From positions 186,001-250,000 of the forward strand of contig NZ_JAGGJW010000001.1 in NCBI RefSeq assembly GCF_017873175.1: DNA of 64,000 nucleotides, in the 5' to 3' direction. Below the pieces are notes generated by a model, which made no database searches, was not told the DNA's origin, and saw nothing but the letters and a program-made list of their open reading frames with translations. A program made the position numbers and the translations under genes. Shown one piece after another: positions 18,336 to 26,544 of the stretch; the stretch's first letter is position 1, and each line of letters opens with the position of its first letter. This DNA is from Neorhizobium petrolearium (GTDB taxonomy: Bacteria > Pseudomonadota > Alphaproteobacteria > Rhizobiales > Rhizobiaceae).

Positions 18336-18590
18336 ATGACGGTTCTGCAGTTCCCGGCCGATCGGCGCACCGGCGATGTAAGACGATGCGCAGAAGCCCT
18401 CCGGCGGCTCCATGGGGAGGCCGCAAACCATTTCTGGCGATCGGAGATCACGGGCTTTGCCGCAGCGCTCAGGGGGCAGGGAATGGCGGAGGAAGAGATA
18501 TCGCGGCAGGCAGGTTTGTTTATGCATGCGGTTCAGATGGAACTGCAGGCGCTCTTTGCGGAAGCGGATTCGGACGCCGCAGCGGGATGA
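18336..18590 (+). CDS. Small DUF6074-like protein
   Basis: An 84-residue protein starting MTVLQFPADRRTGDVRR, the LPFP-ARR type start seen in many small rhizobial proteins of the DUF6074 group. The rest is helical and acidic, with no known function. GGAG at 18327-18330 supports the start at 18336; the frame is open upstream to 18153 but that part is not conserved in style. The 299 bases between this gene and the divergent acyltransferase gene hold no other gene that I can support. Confidence 0.6.
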   Translation: MTVLQFPADRRTGDVRRCAEALRRLHGEAANHFWRSEITGFAAALRGQGMAEEEISRQAGLFMHAVQMELQALFAEADSDAAAG

Positions 18591-18660
18591 GACTCCATGC
18601 TCGGCAGCCCGATGCCGGCCGGCCTGGCGATGGAAATTTCCACGTGCTTGAGGAAAAATG

Positions 18661-18736
18661 GTGCCGCTTACGTGACTCGAACACGTGACCCCATCATTAC
18701 GAATGATGTGCTCTACCGACTGAGCTAAAGCGGCAC
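18661..18736 (-). tRNA. tRNA-Thr(CGT)
   Basis: A 76-base cloverleaf on the minus strand with a perfect 7-bp acceptor stem (GTGCCGC/GCGGCAC). The D-arm reads TAGCTCAGTCGGTAGAGCA and the anticodon arm CATCATTCGTAATGATG carries anticodon CGT, decoding ACG as threonine. The T-arm contains GTTCGAGTC. CCA is not encoded. Confidence 0.96.
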
Positions 18737-18863
18737 GGGCAGCGGGCGGCTCGGCCGGCTGCAAGTGATGCGGCTGATACAGGCAAAAACTTGCGATTTC
18801 AAGCCGGGATTTGATCCGCTTTGCGATTTTCCTGAAATGGGCCTGCCTCGTCGATGCCCGGGC

Positions 18864-19820
18864 TCAAAGCGCGAGGCGTTTCCATGCCGTGCGGTATTCG
18901 CCCTCCAGCCGGTCGATGAGTTCGGCGACGGGAACCACCGCTTTGACTGCGCCGACGCCCTGTCCCGCGCCCCAGATCTCCTTCCAGGCCTTCGGTCCGC
19001 TCACGGCCGTCTCGAAATCCATTTTCGACGGGTCGGCGGCGGGCAGGTCATCCGGATCCATGCCCATGGCCCGGATGGAGCCCTTGAGATAATTGCCGTG
19101 AACCCCGGTGAAGTAATTCGAATAGACGATGTCGGCAGCGTTCGAATCGACGATCATCTGCTTGTAGCTTTCGGAAGCGCGCGCTTCATGGGTGGCGATG
19201 AAGGGCGAGCCGATATAGGCCATGTCCGCTCCCATGGCCTCGGCGGCGAGGATTCCCCCGCCGGTGGCGATTGCGCCCGCAAGCAGCAGAGGACCGTCGA
19301 ACCATTCGCGGATTTCCTGCACCAGGGCGAAAGGCGATAGCGTGCCGGCATGGCCTCCGGCGCCGGCTGCGACCGCGATCAGCCCGTCCGCGCCCTTGCG
19401 GATTGCTGAATTGGCATGGCGGTTGTTGATGACGTCGTGGAGCACGATGCCACCATAGGAATGCACTGCGGCGTTGACCTCCGGCACCGCACCGAGCGAG
19501 GAGATGACGATCGGAACCTTGTATTTCACGCACATCATGAGATCGTGCTCCAGCCGTTTGTTGGAGGTGTGCACGATCTGGTTGACGGCGAAGGGAGCTG
19601 CGGGCCTTTCCGGGTTCGCGGCATTGTAGGCGGCCAGATCCTCGGTGATCATCGCCAACCATTCGTCGAGCTGGCTCTCCGGCCGGGCGTTGAGTGCCGG
19701 AAAGGCGCCGACCACGCCGGCCTTGCACTGCGCCAGGGTCAGTTCCGGATGGGAGATGATGAAAAGCGGCGACGCCACCACGGGCAGGCGCAGCCTGTCC
19801 TTGAGGATTGCTGGAAGCAT
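18864..19820 (-). CDS. Nitronate monooxygenase / 2-nitropropane dioxygenase family
   Basis: A 318-residue FMN-dependent TIM-barrel enzyme. The N-terminal LRLPVVASPLFIISHPEL segment, GAGGHAG with the catalytic His and GADMAYIGSPFIATHEA at the phosphate-binding site match class I/II nitronate monooxygenases, which oxidise toxic propionate-3-nitronate and similar compounds. GGGAGGGA before the ATG at 19820 sets the start. A LiuR-like operator lies 19 bases upstream of the start codon, similar to the one before fadD, which suggests this enzyme is expressed with acyl-CoA catabolism rather than as a housekeeping detoxifier. Some relatives are annotated as enoyl-reductase-like FabK proteins, a less likely alternative. 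Confidence 0.9.
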   Translation of the reverse strand: MLPAILKDRLRLPVVASPLFIISHPELTLAQCKAGVVGAFPALNARPESQLDEWLAMITEDLAAYNAANPERPAAPFAVNQIVHTSNKRLEHDLMMCVKYKVPIVISSLGAVPEVNAAVHSYGGIVLHDVINNRHANSAIRKGADGLIAVAAGAGGHAGTLSPFALVQEIREWFDGPLLLAGAIATGGGILAAEAMGADMAYIGSPFIATHEARASESYKQMIVDSNAADIVYSNYFTGVHGNYLKGSIRAMGMDPDDLPAADPSKMDFETAVSGPKAWKEIWGAGQGVGAVKAVVPVAELIDRLEGEYRTAWKRLAL

Positions 19821-19838
19821 GCGGTAAGTCCCTCCCGA

Positions 19839-19861
19839 TTTACTTTTACGCAAACGTAAAT
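19839..19861 (-). promoter_or_regulatory. LiuR/MerR-type operator upstream of nitronate monooxygenase
   Basis: On the minus strand the core TTTACGTTTGCGTAAAA is a near-palindrome and differs from the fadD-upstream site (6535-6553) at only three of 17 positions. It lies between the likely promoter and the ribosome site of the nitronate monooxygenase gene. The regulator is not encoded here. Confidence 0.55.
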
Positions 19862-20070
19862 CTCCCTAGCAGATGCTGCAGGGCGCGAAAAGTCGGTGTA
19901 ATATTTTTCAACCGTGGCATGCTGAAATCGCCAGGGCCAGGCCGGAACATAAGCTCACCTTATTTTTCGCAATGGTGCAGCGGGCAGGCGGCGCTTGCAG
20001 TTCTTCTGCGGAGAGGTTACCGAAACGTGAATCCCCGTGTGTCGGGAACAAGAAGGAAGAAGGACCGGCA

Positions 20071-21303
20071 GTGAGCGGTTTGGAAACGGCCATAAGGAAC
20101 GCACTGGAACGCTCGGATCGGGTGAACCGGGAAGTCAGGGCCCGTATTTATCAGTCGGCACGACAGGCGCTGGATGCCGGTCTTCGCAAGCAGGGCGTCT
20201 CCGACCGGCTGACCATCATGCAGCAGCAGGAGTTGCTGGAGCGGAAAATTCAGGAGATCGAGGCGGAGGAACTTAAGCGCTTGGAGCAACCGGCGCCAAT
20301 GCCTGTCGTCGAGTTCGATACCAGACTTCCCTATGACCCGGAACCACAGCGTGTGGATCCGCCTGTCCAGACGACCGCCGCTTCTGGGCCGGCGAGGCGG
20401 GAGCCGGAGGTCATGCTCGATGGCGAAACGCGATCGGCGACGACCGCGCCTGCTGCTTCCACCGCTCCCCCGGTTGAGGCGGCGGCAGCCGCGCCGATGG
20501 GGTCTTCGGGCGATCTCGGCGGTCTCGGTGCTGCCCGTGCAGAGCGCCTCGAGGCCGTTCCGGCAGCGAAGCCTGCCAAGGCCGCAAAGGCAAAGAAGGC
20601 GCCGGCACCACCTTCCGGCACGACCCTGGACGTTCCGCCGGAGCGCGCTGCGAAGCCGCGCCGGCGCCGCGGTTTCCTCTCGCATCTCATGACATGGCTG
20701 ATCACGCTCGCCGTCGTCGGTGGCGCCTGCTGGTGGTTTTATCAGTCCGGCATGGTTCAGTCGTTTATCGAGGAGGCGATGAAGGCGGCCGACCGGGCCA
20801 CCGCCGCAGGATCGGGAGAGAGACCGATAGCCTTTGATCCGCGAAGCGGGTTTTCCGATGACTGGGCGGAAATCTTCGTTCCCTCCCGGGCTGCGGAATT
20901 GAAGCCTGGGAACCAGGCGCAGGTGGAGGCCGTGGCGGGAGCGGAGGGACAGGCCGTCCGCATCGTATCCGCCACGCCCGGCGAAGGCGGCGACGTGGCA
21001 ATCGATGTACCGCCGGAAGTGTTGCGAGAAATGGCCGGCAAGAGCTCGACGGTGGCGCTGACGCTGCAATCGGCCCAGGACAGTTCCGTGCAACTCTCGG
21101 TGCGCTGCGATTTCGGCAGCCTCGGCAACTGCAGCCGCCATCGGTTCACGGCAACGCAGGAGAAGCAGGATGTGCTCTTCCGCGTCACCTTCGAACGGTC
21201 GCTAGCGCCCAATAGTCCCGGCCGCCTGATCGTCAACAGCGGCCTCGACGGCGCCGACCGGCCGGTGCTGCTTTATTCGGTGCGCATCCTGCCGGGCCAA
21301 TAG
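20071..21303 (+). CDS. Hypothetical membrane-anchored protein with Ala/Pro-rich linker
   Basis: A 410-residue protein of unknown function that I recognise only as a type common in Rhizobiaceae. Residues ~1-75 are helical and charged (LETAIRNALERSDRVNREV start). Residues ~75-215 are rich in Ala, Pro and Lys and look disordered. One transmembrane helix (TWLITLAVVGGACWWF) lies near residue 220. The rest is a globular beta-rich domain with a Cys pair, probably periplasmic. I favour the GTG start at 20071, with AGAAGGA at 20057-20063, over a frame open to 19873. It is convergent with ppk2, with only two bases between stops. Confidence 0.75.
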   Translation: MSGLETAIRNALERSDRVNREVRARIYQSARQALDAGLRKQGVSDRLTIMQQQELLERKIQEIEAEELKRLEQPAPMPVVEFDTRLPYDPEPQRVDPPVQTTAASGPARREPEVMLDGETRSATTAPAASTAPPVEAAAAAPMGSSGDLGGLGAARAERLEAVPAAKPAKAAKAKKAPAPPSGTTLDVPPERAAKPRRRRGFLSHLMTWLITLAVVGGACWWFYQSGMVQSFIEEAMKAADRATAAGSGERPIAFDPRSGFSDDWAEIFVPSRAAELKPGNQAQVEAVAGAEGQAVRIVSATPGEGGDVAIDVPPEVLREMAGKSSTVALTLQSAQDSSVQLSVRCDFGSLGNCSRHRFTATQEKQDVLFRVTFERSLAPNSPGRLIVNSGLDGADRPVLLYSVRILPGQ

Positions 21304-21305
21304 TT

Positions 21306-22187
21306 CTACTTCAGGAATTTCGGCCCGAAGCCTAGGATCTTGTCATCGACCTCGCCGATGGTGCTCTTGTCCTTGCCGTCGTAGTCGAGTGACTGCAGGA
21401 TATGGCGGATGACATTGATGCGGGCGCGGCGCTTGTCGTTCGCCCGCACCACTGCCCAGGGCGTTTCCTTTTCGTGCGTCTTTTCCAGCATCGCGTCGCG
21501 CTTTTCGGTGTAGTCGTCCCACTTGTCGAGCGCGGCGATGTCCATCGGTGAGAGCTTCCAGATCTTCAAGGGATCGTGCCGGCGCTCGTGGAAGCGCTTG
21601 AGCTGCATTTCCCGGCCGATGCTCAGGTAGAACTTGAAGAAGATGATGCCCTCGTCGAAGATAGTGTCCTCGAAGCGCGGCACGGCCTTCATGAAATCTT
21701 TGTATTGTTCCGGCGTGCAAAAACCCATGACCGGTTCGACGCCGGCGCGGTTATACCAGGAGCGGTCGAAGAGCACGATCTCGCCGGCGGTCGGGAAATG
21801 CGCGATATAGCGCTGGAAATACCATTGCCCGGCTTCGGTCTCGGTGGGTTTGCTGAGCGCCACAACCCTGGCCGAGCGCGGGTTGAGATAGGCGTGGATA
21901 GAGAAGATCGTGCCGCCCTTGCCGGCGGCGTCACGGCCTTCGAAGAGCGCCATCAGCCGCTTGCCGGTCGCCTTCAGCCAGAACTGTACCTTCACGAGTT
22001 CGATCTGCAGCTTCTCGAGCTGCTTCTCGTATTTATCCTCGTCCATCTTGTCGTCATAGGGATAACCGTCCGAGCTGAGCGCGTTGTCGTCAACCCAATC
22101 CGGCAGTTTGGGATCGTCGATGTCGAACCGCCTGATCTTGCCGCCTATCCTGAGGTCGACAGCCCGGCTTTCAGTGACATCCACCAT
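21306..22187 (-). CDS. ppk2: Polyphosphate kinase 2
   Basis: A 293-residue class I PPK2 that moves phosphate between polyphosphate and nucleoside diphosphates. The Walker A-like loop is [11 protein letters not shown], the Walker B-like segment [17 protein letters not shown], and the lid region [18 protein letters not shown] is present. One-domain class I enzymes usually favour NDP to NTP. The gene is divergent from a PhoR-like sensor kinase, and about 75-175 bases between them should hold both promoters. This arrangement ties polyphosphate use to phosphate-starvation signalling, though no clear PHO box was found. Confidence 0.95.
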   Translation of the reverse strand: MVDVTESRAVDLRIGGKIRRFDIDDPKLPDWVDDNALSSDGYPYDDKMDEDKYEKQLEKLQIELVKVQFWLKATGKRLMALFEGRDAAGKGGTIFSIHAYLNPRSARVVALSKPTETEAGQWYFQRYIAHFPTAGEIVLFDRSWYNRAGVEPVMGFCTPEQYKDFMKAVPRFEDTIFDEGIIFFKFYLSIGREMQLKRFHERRHDPLKIWKLSPMDIAALDKWDDYTEKRDAMLEKTHEKETPWAVVRANDKRRARINVIRHILQSLDYDGKDKSTIGEVDDKILGFGPKFLK

Positions 22188-22363
22188 GATTCTCTTCCTT
22201 CAATGTTGCGAACGGAGCGACTTTCAAATGTAACGCAGGTTCGAAATCCGGCTACCGTCATGTGAGCGCGGTTTTTTTGATCGGTCCATTGGAGGCGATG
22301 TATATCTGTCACGCAAGGCATATATGTGCGCGTGTTCAACTTGTGGGAACGGCGAGTCGGATC

Positions 22364-23644
22364 GTGGAGTCAGTATTGGAAAAATGGCGGCGGAGTTCGG
22401 GCGAGATGGTTGTCCAGGCCCGCCAGGAACGGCCTTTGCTATTGCTCCTGACGCTCGTTGCCTCCCTTGCTCTTCTGGCCGGCATGGCATGGCCGGGTGT
22501 GCTTGCCGGCTGGCTGCTGCTGGTCCTCGTCGTGGTGGCCCGCAAGCCGGCCGTCTTGCCGGTCGCGGAGCCGGAGATTGTCGAAGAGGAGGAACCGGTT
22601 TTCGATCCCTTGCCGCAGGTGGCTGCAACCCTCGGGGCGCTGGATATTCCGGCTTTCGTGCTCGGGCAGGATGCCTCCGTCCTTTTTCAGAACAAGGCGG
22701 CGGAAAAGGCTTTCGGTGCGTTGCCCACCGGCTCGCATCTTTCCGCGAAGCTACGCTCGCCCGGCATTCTCGACATGGTGCGCGAGACCATCGCCACGGA
22801 CGAGCCGAACCAGATCGAGCATTCCGAACGCCTGCCTTCCGAACGCGTCTATATGCTGCGTGTCGCGCCGATCGATCTCGGTGAGCGGGCGCCCGAGATC
22901 CCGGACGACGAGGTGCAGAAATTCTACCTTCTGTCGTTCAAGGACATTTCGGAACTGCGCCGCATCGACCGGATGCGTTCGGATTTCGTCGCCAATGCAA
23001 GCCATGAATTGCGCACGCCGCTTGCGTCGCTGAGGGGTTTTATCGAGACGCTGCAAGGACCGGCACGGTCTGACCCGGCAGCCCAGGAGCGGTTTCTTGC
23101 CATTATGTTCGACCAGGCGACGCGGATGAGCCGCCTCGTCGACGACCTGATGTCGCTTTCCCGCCTGGAGCTCAAATCCCATATCGCTCCCGATCAGACC
23201 GTCGATCTGAGGCCTCTGATCGGCCATGTGCGGGATGCGCTTCTGCCGCTTGCCGAAGACCTCGGGGTGGAAATTCGCACGCACCTGCCTGAGGGCAAGG
23301 TCGAGGTGCTGGGCGATCGCGACGAGCTCGTCCAGGTTTTCGAGAACCTGATCGAGAATGCATGCAAATATGGTCAGGAAGGCAAGTTCGTCGATGTTTA
23401 TCTTAAGAACGGACCATCGAAGCCGGTTGAGGTAAGCGTCGTGGATCAGGGGCCGGGCATTCCCGCCGAGCACGTTCCGCGGCTGACGGAGCGTTTCTAC
23501 CGGGTCAGCGTTGCCGACAGTCGCTCAAAAAAAGGCACCGGTCTCGGGCTTGCGATCGTCAAGCATATCCTTACCCGTCACCGGGCGCGCCTGATCGTGA
23601 AGTCGGAAGTCGGCAAGGGAAGTGAGTTCACCGTACGCTTCTGA
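22364..23644 (+). CDS. phoR: Phosphate-regulon sensor histidine kinase PhoR-like
   Basis: A 426-residue membrane histidine kinase. Two hydrophobic segments near the N-terminus (RPLLLLLTLVASLALLAGMA and the next helix) form a hairpin without a large periplasmic loop, as in PhoR. A PAS-like region (GALDIPAFVLGQDASVLFQN) follows, then the H-box FVANASHELRTPLASL, N-box ENLIENACKYG and G-boxes DQGPGIP and GTGLGLAIVKH. The start is uncertain: I use GTG 22364, with ATG 22406 or GTG 22262 as alternatives. ppk2 is divergent. No pst genes, phoU or phoB follow, so its partner PhoB must be encoded elsewhere. Confidence 0.85.
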   Translation: MESVLEKWRRSSGEMVVQARQERPLLLLLTLVASLALLAGMAWPGVLAGWLLLVLVVVARKPAVLPVAEPEIVEEEEPVFDPLPQVAATLGALDIPAFVLGQDASVLFQNKAAEKAFGALPTGSHLSAKLRSPGILDMVRETIATDEPNQIEHSERLPSERVYMLRVAPIDLGERAPEIPDDEVQKFYLLSFKDISELRRIDRMRSDFVANASHELRTPLASLRGFIETLQGPARSDPAAQERFLAIMFDQATRMSRLVDDLMSLSRLELKSHIAPDQTVDLRPLIGHVRDALLPLAEDLGVEIRTHLPEGKVEVLGDRDELVQVFENLIENACKYGQEGKFVDVYLKNGPSKPVEVSVVDQGPGIPAEHVPRLTERFYRVSVADSRSKKGTGLGLAIVKHILTRHRARLIVKSEVGKGSEFTVRF

Positions 23645-23735
23645 TGTAAACCGGGTGCCTGCGAGGCAGCGGATGGCGCTTTTCGCACTCACAGCCTGTC
23701 TTATGGAATCCTGACGGCGAAAAAAGAGGTGCGCA

Positions 23736-24170
23736 TCAACGCGCCTCTGCCTTCTGCCATTCCGGCAGCGGGAAAAGCCGGTCATAGGCCCAGTTGAAGA
23801 CGAAGGCATAGACGACGTAGAAGGCGGCAAAGGCGAGGTCCATGATCAGCGCTTCCCACAGGCTGATATCGAGATACCAGGCAACGAACGGCAGAAGCAC
23901 GATGAGCAGGCCTACCTCGAAAAGGATGGCATGTCCTGCGCGAATTGCCGGCGTCTTCTGGGTGCCCCCGGTCAGCCGCCGCATCAGGTGGTCGAAGCCG
24001 AGATTGTAGAGGTAGTTCCAGCCGGTGGCGATCGTCGCACCGCCGATTGCGATAACGCCGATGTCGGAGACCGGCTTGCCAAAGGCAAGCGCACCAAGTG
24101 GCGTGACGATGAGCAGCGCGATAACTTCGAAGCTGATGGCGTGGCGGATACGGTCGCTGGTCGAGCGCAT
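23736..24170 (-). CDS. PACE-family / bacterial transmembrane pair (BTP) protein
   Basis: A 144-residue, four-helix inner-membrane protein built of two related helix pairs: RIRHAISFEVIALLIVTPLG and the later RAGHAILFEVGLLIVLLPFV. Each begins with the conserved R-x-x-HAI-FE motif that defines the BTP/PACE family. Members such as AceI export chlorhexidine and short-chain diamines. The start at 24170 has GGGGAG just before it; a 45-codon extension upstream lacks family similarity. The gene stands alone between phoR (convergent) and gcrA. Substrate not predictable from sequence. Confidence 0.9.
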   Translation of the reverse strand: MRSTSDRIRHAISFEVIALLIVTPLGALAFGKPVSDIGVIAIGGATIATGWNYLYNLGFDHLMRRLTGGTQKTPAIRAGHAILFEVGLLIVLLPFVAWYLDISLWEALIMDLAFAAFYVVYAFVFNWAYDRLFPLPEWQKAEAR

Positions 24171-24304
24171 GATACTCCCCGAATGGGTTGGTTCCGGGTC
24201 GTCCCGAAGTCTTGGCCCGATACGGGGGAGGCCGTCCTCGCTCCGTTGAGATAGGGGCTTTCGAACCACTCGGCAAGTCTTGTAAGGCATGGCTGCCAAG
24301 CGCA

Positions 24305-24332
24305 AGAAAAAAGCGGGCCTCGAAGCCCGCTT
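24305..24332 (-). terminator. Rho-independent terminator of gcrA
   Basis: AAGCGGGC (24311-24318) pairs with GCCCGCTT (24325-24332). On the minus strand the stem is followed by a run of T (complement of 24307-24312). It lies about 25 bases beyond the gcrA stop. Confidence 0.85.
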
Positions 24333-24356
24333 TCAATTCATCCTCGTGCCGTTTTT

Positions 24357-24890
24357 TCAGGCCCGGGCGGCGGCTCTGCGGCGGTCGTGCACCGGCTGAT
24401 AGGCGAGCCGGGCATGGTAGTTGCAATAAGGTGAGGAATCCGGGGAGTCGCAGCCGCAGAAGTGGAAATCTTCCTTGAGTGGATCGCCGACGGGCCATTT
24501 GCAGGTGCGCTCGGTGAGTTCCGTCAGTGCCAGGCGGCGGGAAATCGGCACCACGACATTGCCGGCCGGCACGTATTCCATTTCCTGGAAGGAGTCGACC
24601 TCGATCTCCTCCTTCATGACGGTCGCGCCGACAGCACGGGCGACGGTCCGGGTCGTAACCCGGGAGGCGTAGTTCGGAGCCCGGGGTGCAGACGTCGTGC
24701 GCTTGGTGGTGCTGCGACCGGTTGCCACGGTGCCCCCGGCCTTCGCTCGGCCCGGCAGGCTGAGGCGATGCACTTTGCCGATCACAGCATTGCGGCTCAC
24801 GCCCCCCAATTGCGCAGCGATCTGGCTGGCGCTTAGGCCTTCCGACCACAATCTCTTGAGTTTCTCGACACGCTCGTCTGTCCAGTTCAT
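24357..24890 (-). CDS. gcrA: GcrA cell-cycle regulator
   Basis: A 177-residue GcrA protein. The N-terminal DNA-binding HTH (MNWTDERVEKLKRLWSEGLS, then ASQIAAQLGG and SRNAVIGKVHRLSLPGR) is followed by a basic linker and the C-terminal RNA-polymerase sigma-domain-binding region with CKWPVGDP and a Cys-rich CGCDSPDSSPYCNYHARLAY. In alphaproteobacteria GcrA binds sigma-70 and activates promoters carrying CcrM-methylated GANTC sites, driving cell-cycle genes. The ATG at 24890 is preceded by GGAGAACGGGC. It lies divergent from argD across a 405-base region with a strong hairpin. Confidence 0.97.
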   Translation of the reverse strand: MNWTDERVEKLKRLWSEGLSASQIAAQLGGVSRNAVIGKVHRLSLPGRAKAGGTVATGRSTTKRTTSAPRAPNYASRVTTRTVARAVGATVMKEEIEVDSFQEMEYVPAGNVVVPISRRLALTELTERTCKWPVGDPLKEDFHFCGCDSPDSSPYCNYHARLAYQPVHDRRRAAARA

Positions 24891-25183
24891 GCCCGTTCTC
24901 CGCCGTTGAACGTTGCAGGCATGCAGAATCCTTCCACCTTTGCTGAGGACATCATTCCACAGCACCCACTACATCTATGCTTGAGGTGACTAGTTCCGCC
25001 GCTTGCAGTCTAGTAATTGACGATTAACCTAGTGTGAGGCTGACTCCGTGGCAAGAGTCGGAGGAATCTGCAGGAATCGATTTCGTGGTTTTCCCCAACT
25101 TGCTGTTCGGGAGAGTCATTTTTGTCACATGTGAAGGCGCTTGTCTGTTTCCTAGCCGAAGTCACGCAAAATGCCGCGGTTTG
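24891..25183. other. gcrA/argD intergenic region, no gene recognised
   Basis: This region should contain the gcrA promoter. I see a small inverted repeat, GACTC then GAGTC near 25042-25059, and no open frame with a ribosome site. A small RNA ending at the 25219-25249 hairpin is possible but unproven. Confidence 0.4.
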
Positions 25184-25212
25184 TTGACATTCATAGCCTA
25201 AACATCGATAGT
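25184..25212 (+). promoter_or_regulatory. Candidate sigma-70 promoter for argD
   Basis: A consensus -35, TTGACA (25184-25189), is followed after 17 bases by GATAGT (25207-25212), which matches four of six -10 bases. Transcription would start near 25219, exactly where a GC-rich hairpin begins. Confidence 0.5.
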
Positions 25213-25218
25213 GCCACC

Positions 25219-25249
25219 GCCGCCCAGTGGGCGGCATTTTTGATTTTTT
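25219..25249 (+). terminator. Terminator-like hairpin in the argD leader
   Basis: A perfect 7-bp stem, GCCGCCC (25219-25225) with GGGCGGC (25229-25235), has a 3-base loop and is followed by ATTTTTGATTTTTT. It looks like an intrinsic terminator yet lies 47 bases before argD, downstream of a TTGACA promoter. It is either the end of an upstream small RNA, an attenuator, or a 5' stabilising structure. Confidence 0.7.
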
Positions 25250-25295
25250 GGCCGGTTCCACGGCTTTTTGGTTTGCCTAGAGGAGTGATGTCGCC

Positions 25296-26492
25296 ATGGC
25301 TGAAGCCGCGCTTTTCGACACCTTTGCCCGGGCCCCGTTGCGTTTCGAGCGTGGCGAGGGTGTATGGCTCGTGACGGAAAGCGGGGAGCGATATCTCGAC
25401 TTCGGATCGGGTGTCGCGGTCAACTCGCTTGGTCATGCCCATCCGCATCTCGTTGAAGCGCTGAAGGCGCAAGCAGAGAAGGTCTGGCACACCTCTAATC
25501 TCTATGAGGTGCCCGGGCAGGAGACGCTGTCGCGCCGCCTCGTTGGGAAATCCTTCGCGGATAAGGTGTTCTTCACGAATTCCGGTGCGGAGGCGCTGGA
25601 ATGCGCCATCAAGACAGCCCGCCGTTATCAGTATGTGAAGGGCCATCCGGAGCGGTTCCATATCGTGACCTTCGAAGGCGCCTTCCACGGCCGCACGCTT
25701 GCGACCATCGCCGCAGGCGGTCAGGCGAAATATCTGGAAGGCTTCGGGCCGAAGGTCGAAGGGTTCGACCAGGTGCCTTTCGGCGATCTGGACGCGTTGA
25801 ATGCGGTCATCACGGAAAATACGGCTGCGATCCTGATCGAGCCGATCCAGGGTGAGGGCGGCATCCGTCCGGTTCCGAAGGAATTCTTGCAGGCGCTGCG
25901 CAAGATCTGCGATGACAATGGTCTGCTCCTGATTTTCGACGAAGTGCAGACGGGCGTAGGCCGCACCGGCAAGCTCTTCGCTTACGAGTGGTCGGGTGTC
26001 GCTCCGGATATCATGGCGCTCGCCAAGGGCATCGGCGGCGGCTTCCCTGTTGGCGCCTGCCTCGCGACCGCGGATGCGGCTTCGGGGATGACGGCCGGTA
26101 CCCACGGTACGACTTATGGCGGCAACCCGCTCGCCATGGCGGTCGGCAATGCCGTGCTGGATGTCATCCTTGCCGATGGCTTCCTGGAAAACGTGCGCAA
26201 CGTATCGTTGATCTTCCGCCAGGGGCTTGCCGGCCTCAAGGATCGCTTCCCAGATGTCATCGAGGAAATCCGCGGCGAAGGTCTGCTCCTCGGCATCAAG
26301 GCGAAGGTACCGGCGGGTGATCTCGTTGCGGCGATGCGCGGCGAACATATGCTGGGCGTTCCGGCCGGCGACAACGTGGTGCGCCTCCTGCCGCCGCTGA
26401 CTGTTACCGTCGAGGAGGCCCGCGAGGGGCTTGCCCGTCTTGAAAAGGCGGCGGAAAAGCTCTCCTCCGCCGAACTGAAGAAATCAGCCTGA
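25296..26492 (+). CDS. argD: Acetylornithine aminotransferase (class III PLP)
   Basis: A 398-residue class III aminotransferase that converts N-acetylglutamate-5-semialdehyde to N-acetylornithine in arginine synthesis. The signature [20 protein letters not shown] and the PLP-lysine region [18 protein letters not shown] are clear, as is [21 protein letters not shown] before the ATG at 25296 sets the start. argF begins 52 bases downstream and hslO follows on the same strand, so arginine genes and a chaperone gene may be one transcript. Related succinylornithine or ornithine aminotransferases are excluded mainly by the argF neighbour. Confidence 0.95.
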   Translation: MAEAALFDTFARAPLRFERGEGVWLVTESGERYLDFGSGVAVNSLGHAHPHLVEALKAQAEKVWHTSNLYEVPGQETLSRRLVGKSFADKVFFTNSGAEALECAIKTARRYQYVKGHPERFHIVTFEGAFHGRTLATIAAGGQAKYLEGFGPKVEGFDQVPFGDLDALNAVITENTAAILIEPIQGEGGIRPVPKEFLQALRKICDDNGLLLIFDEVQTGVGRTGKLFAYEWSGVAPDIMALAKGIGGGFPVGACLATADAASGMTAGTHGTTYGGNPLAMAVGNAVLDVILADGFLENVRNVSLIFRQGLAGLKDRFPDVIEEIRGEGLLLGIKAKVPAGDLVAAMRGEHMLGVPAGDNVVRLLPPLTVTVEEAREGLARLEKAAEKLSSAELKKSA

Positions 26493-26517
26493 GGGGCAGA
26501 AGGGGGCGCCATTTGAT

Positions 26518-26539
26518 GGTTCCCTCTCTATAGGGAACC
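26518..26539 (+). promoter_or_regulatory. Hairpin covering the argF ribosome-binding site
   Basis: GGTTCCCT (26518-26525) pairs perfectly with AGGGAACC (26532-26539) around a 6-base loop. The second arm contains AGGGAA, the only Shine-Dalgarno-like run before the argF ATG at 26545, so the fold would hide it. Confidence 0.55.
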
Positions 26540-26544
26540 GTAAG

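Noticed and set aside
22306-22330. Possible PHO box (CTGTCAC) before phoR
   Set aside because: Only one half-site matches; the second repeat at the right spacing does not.
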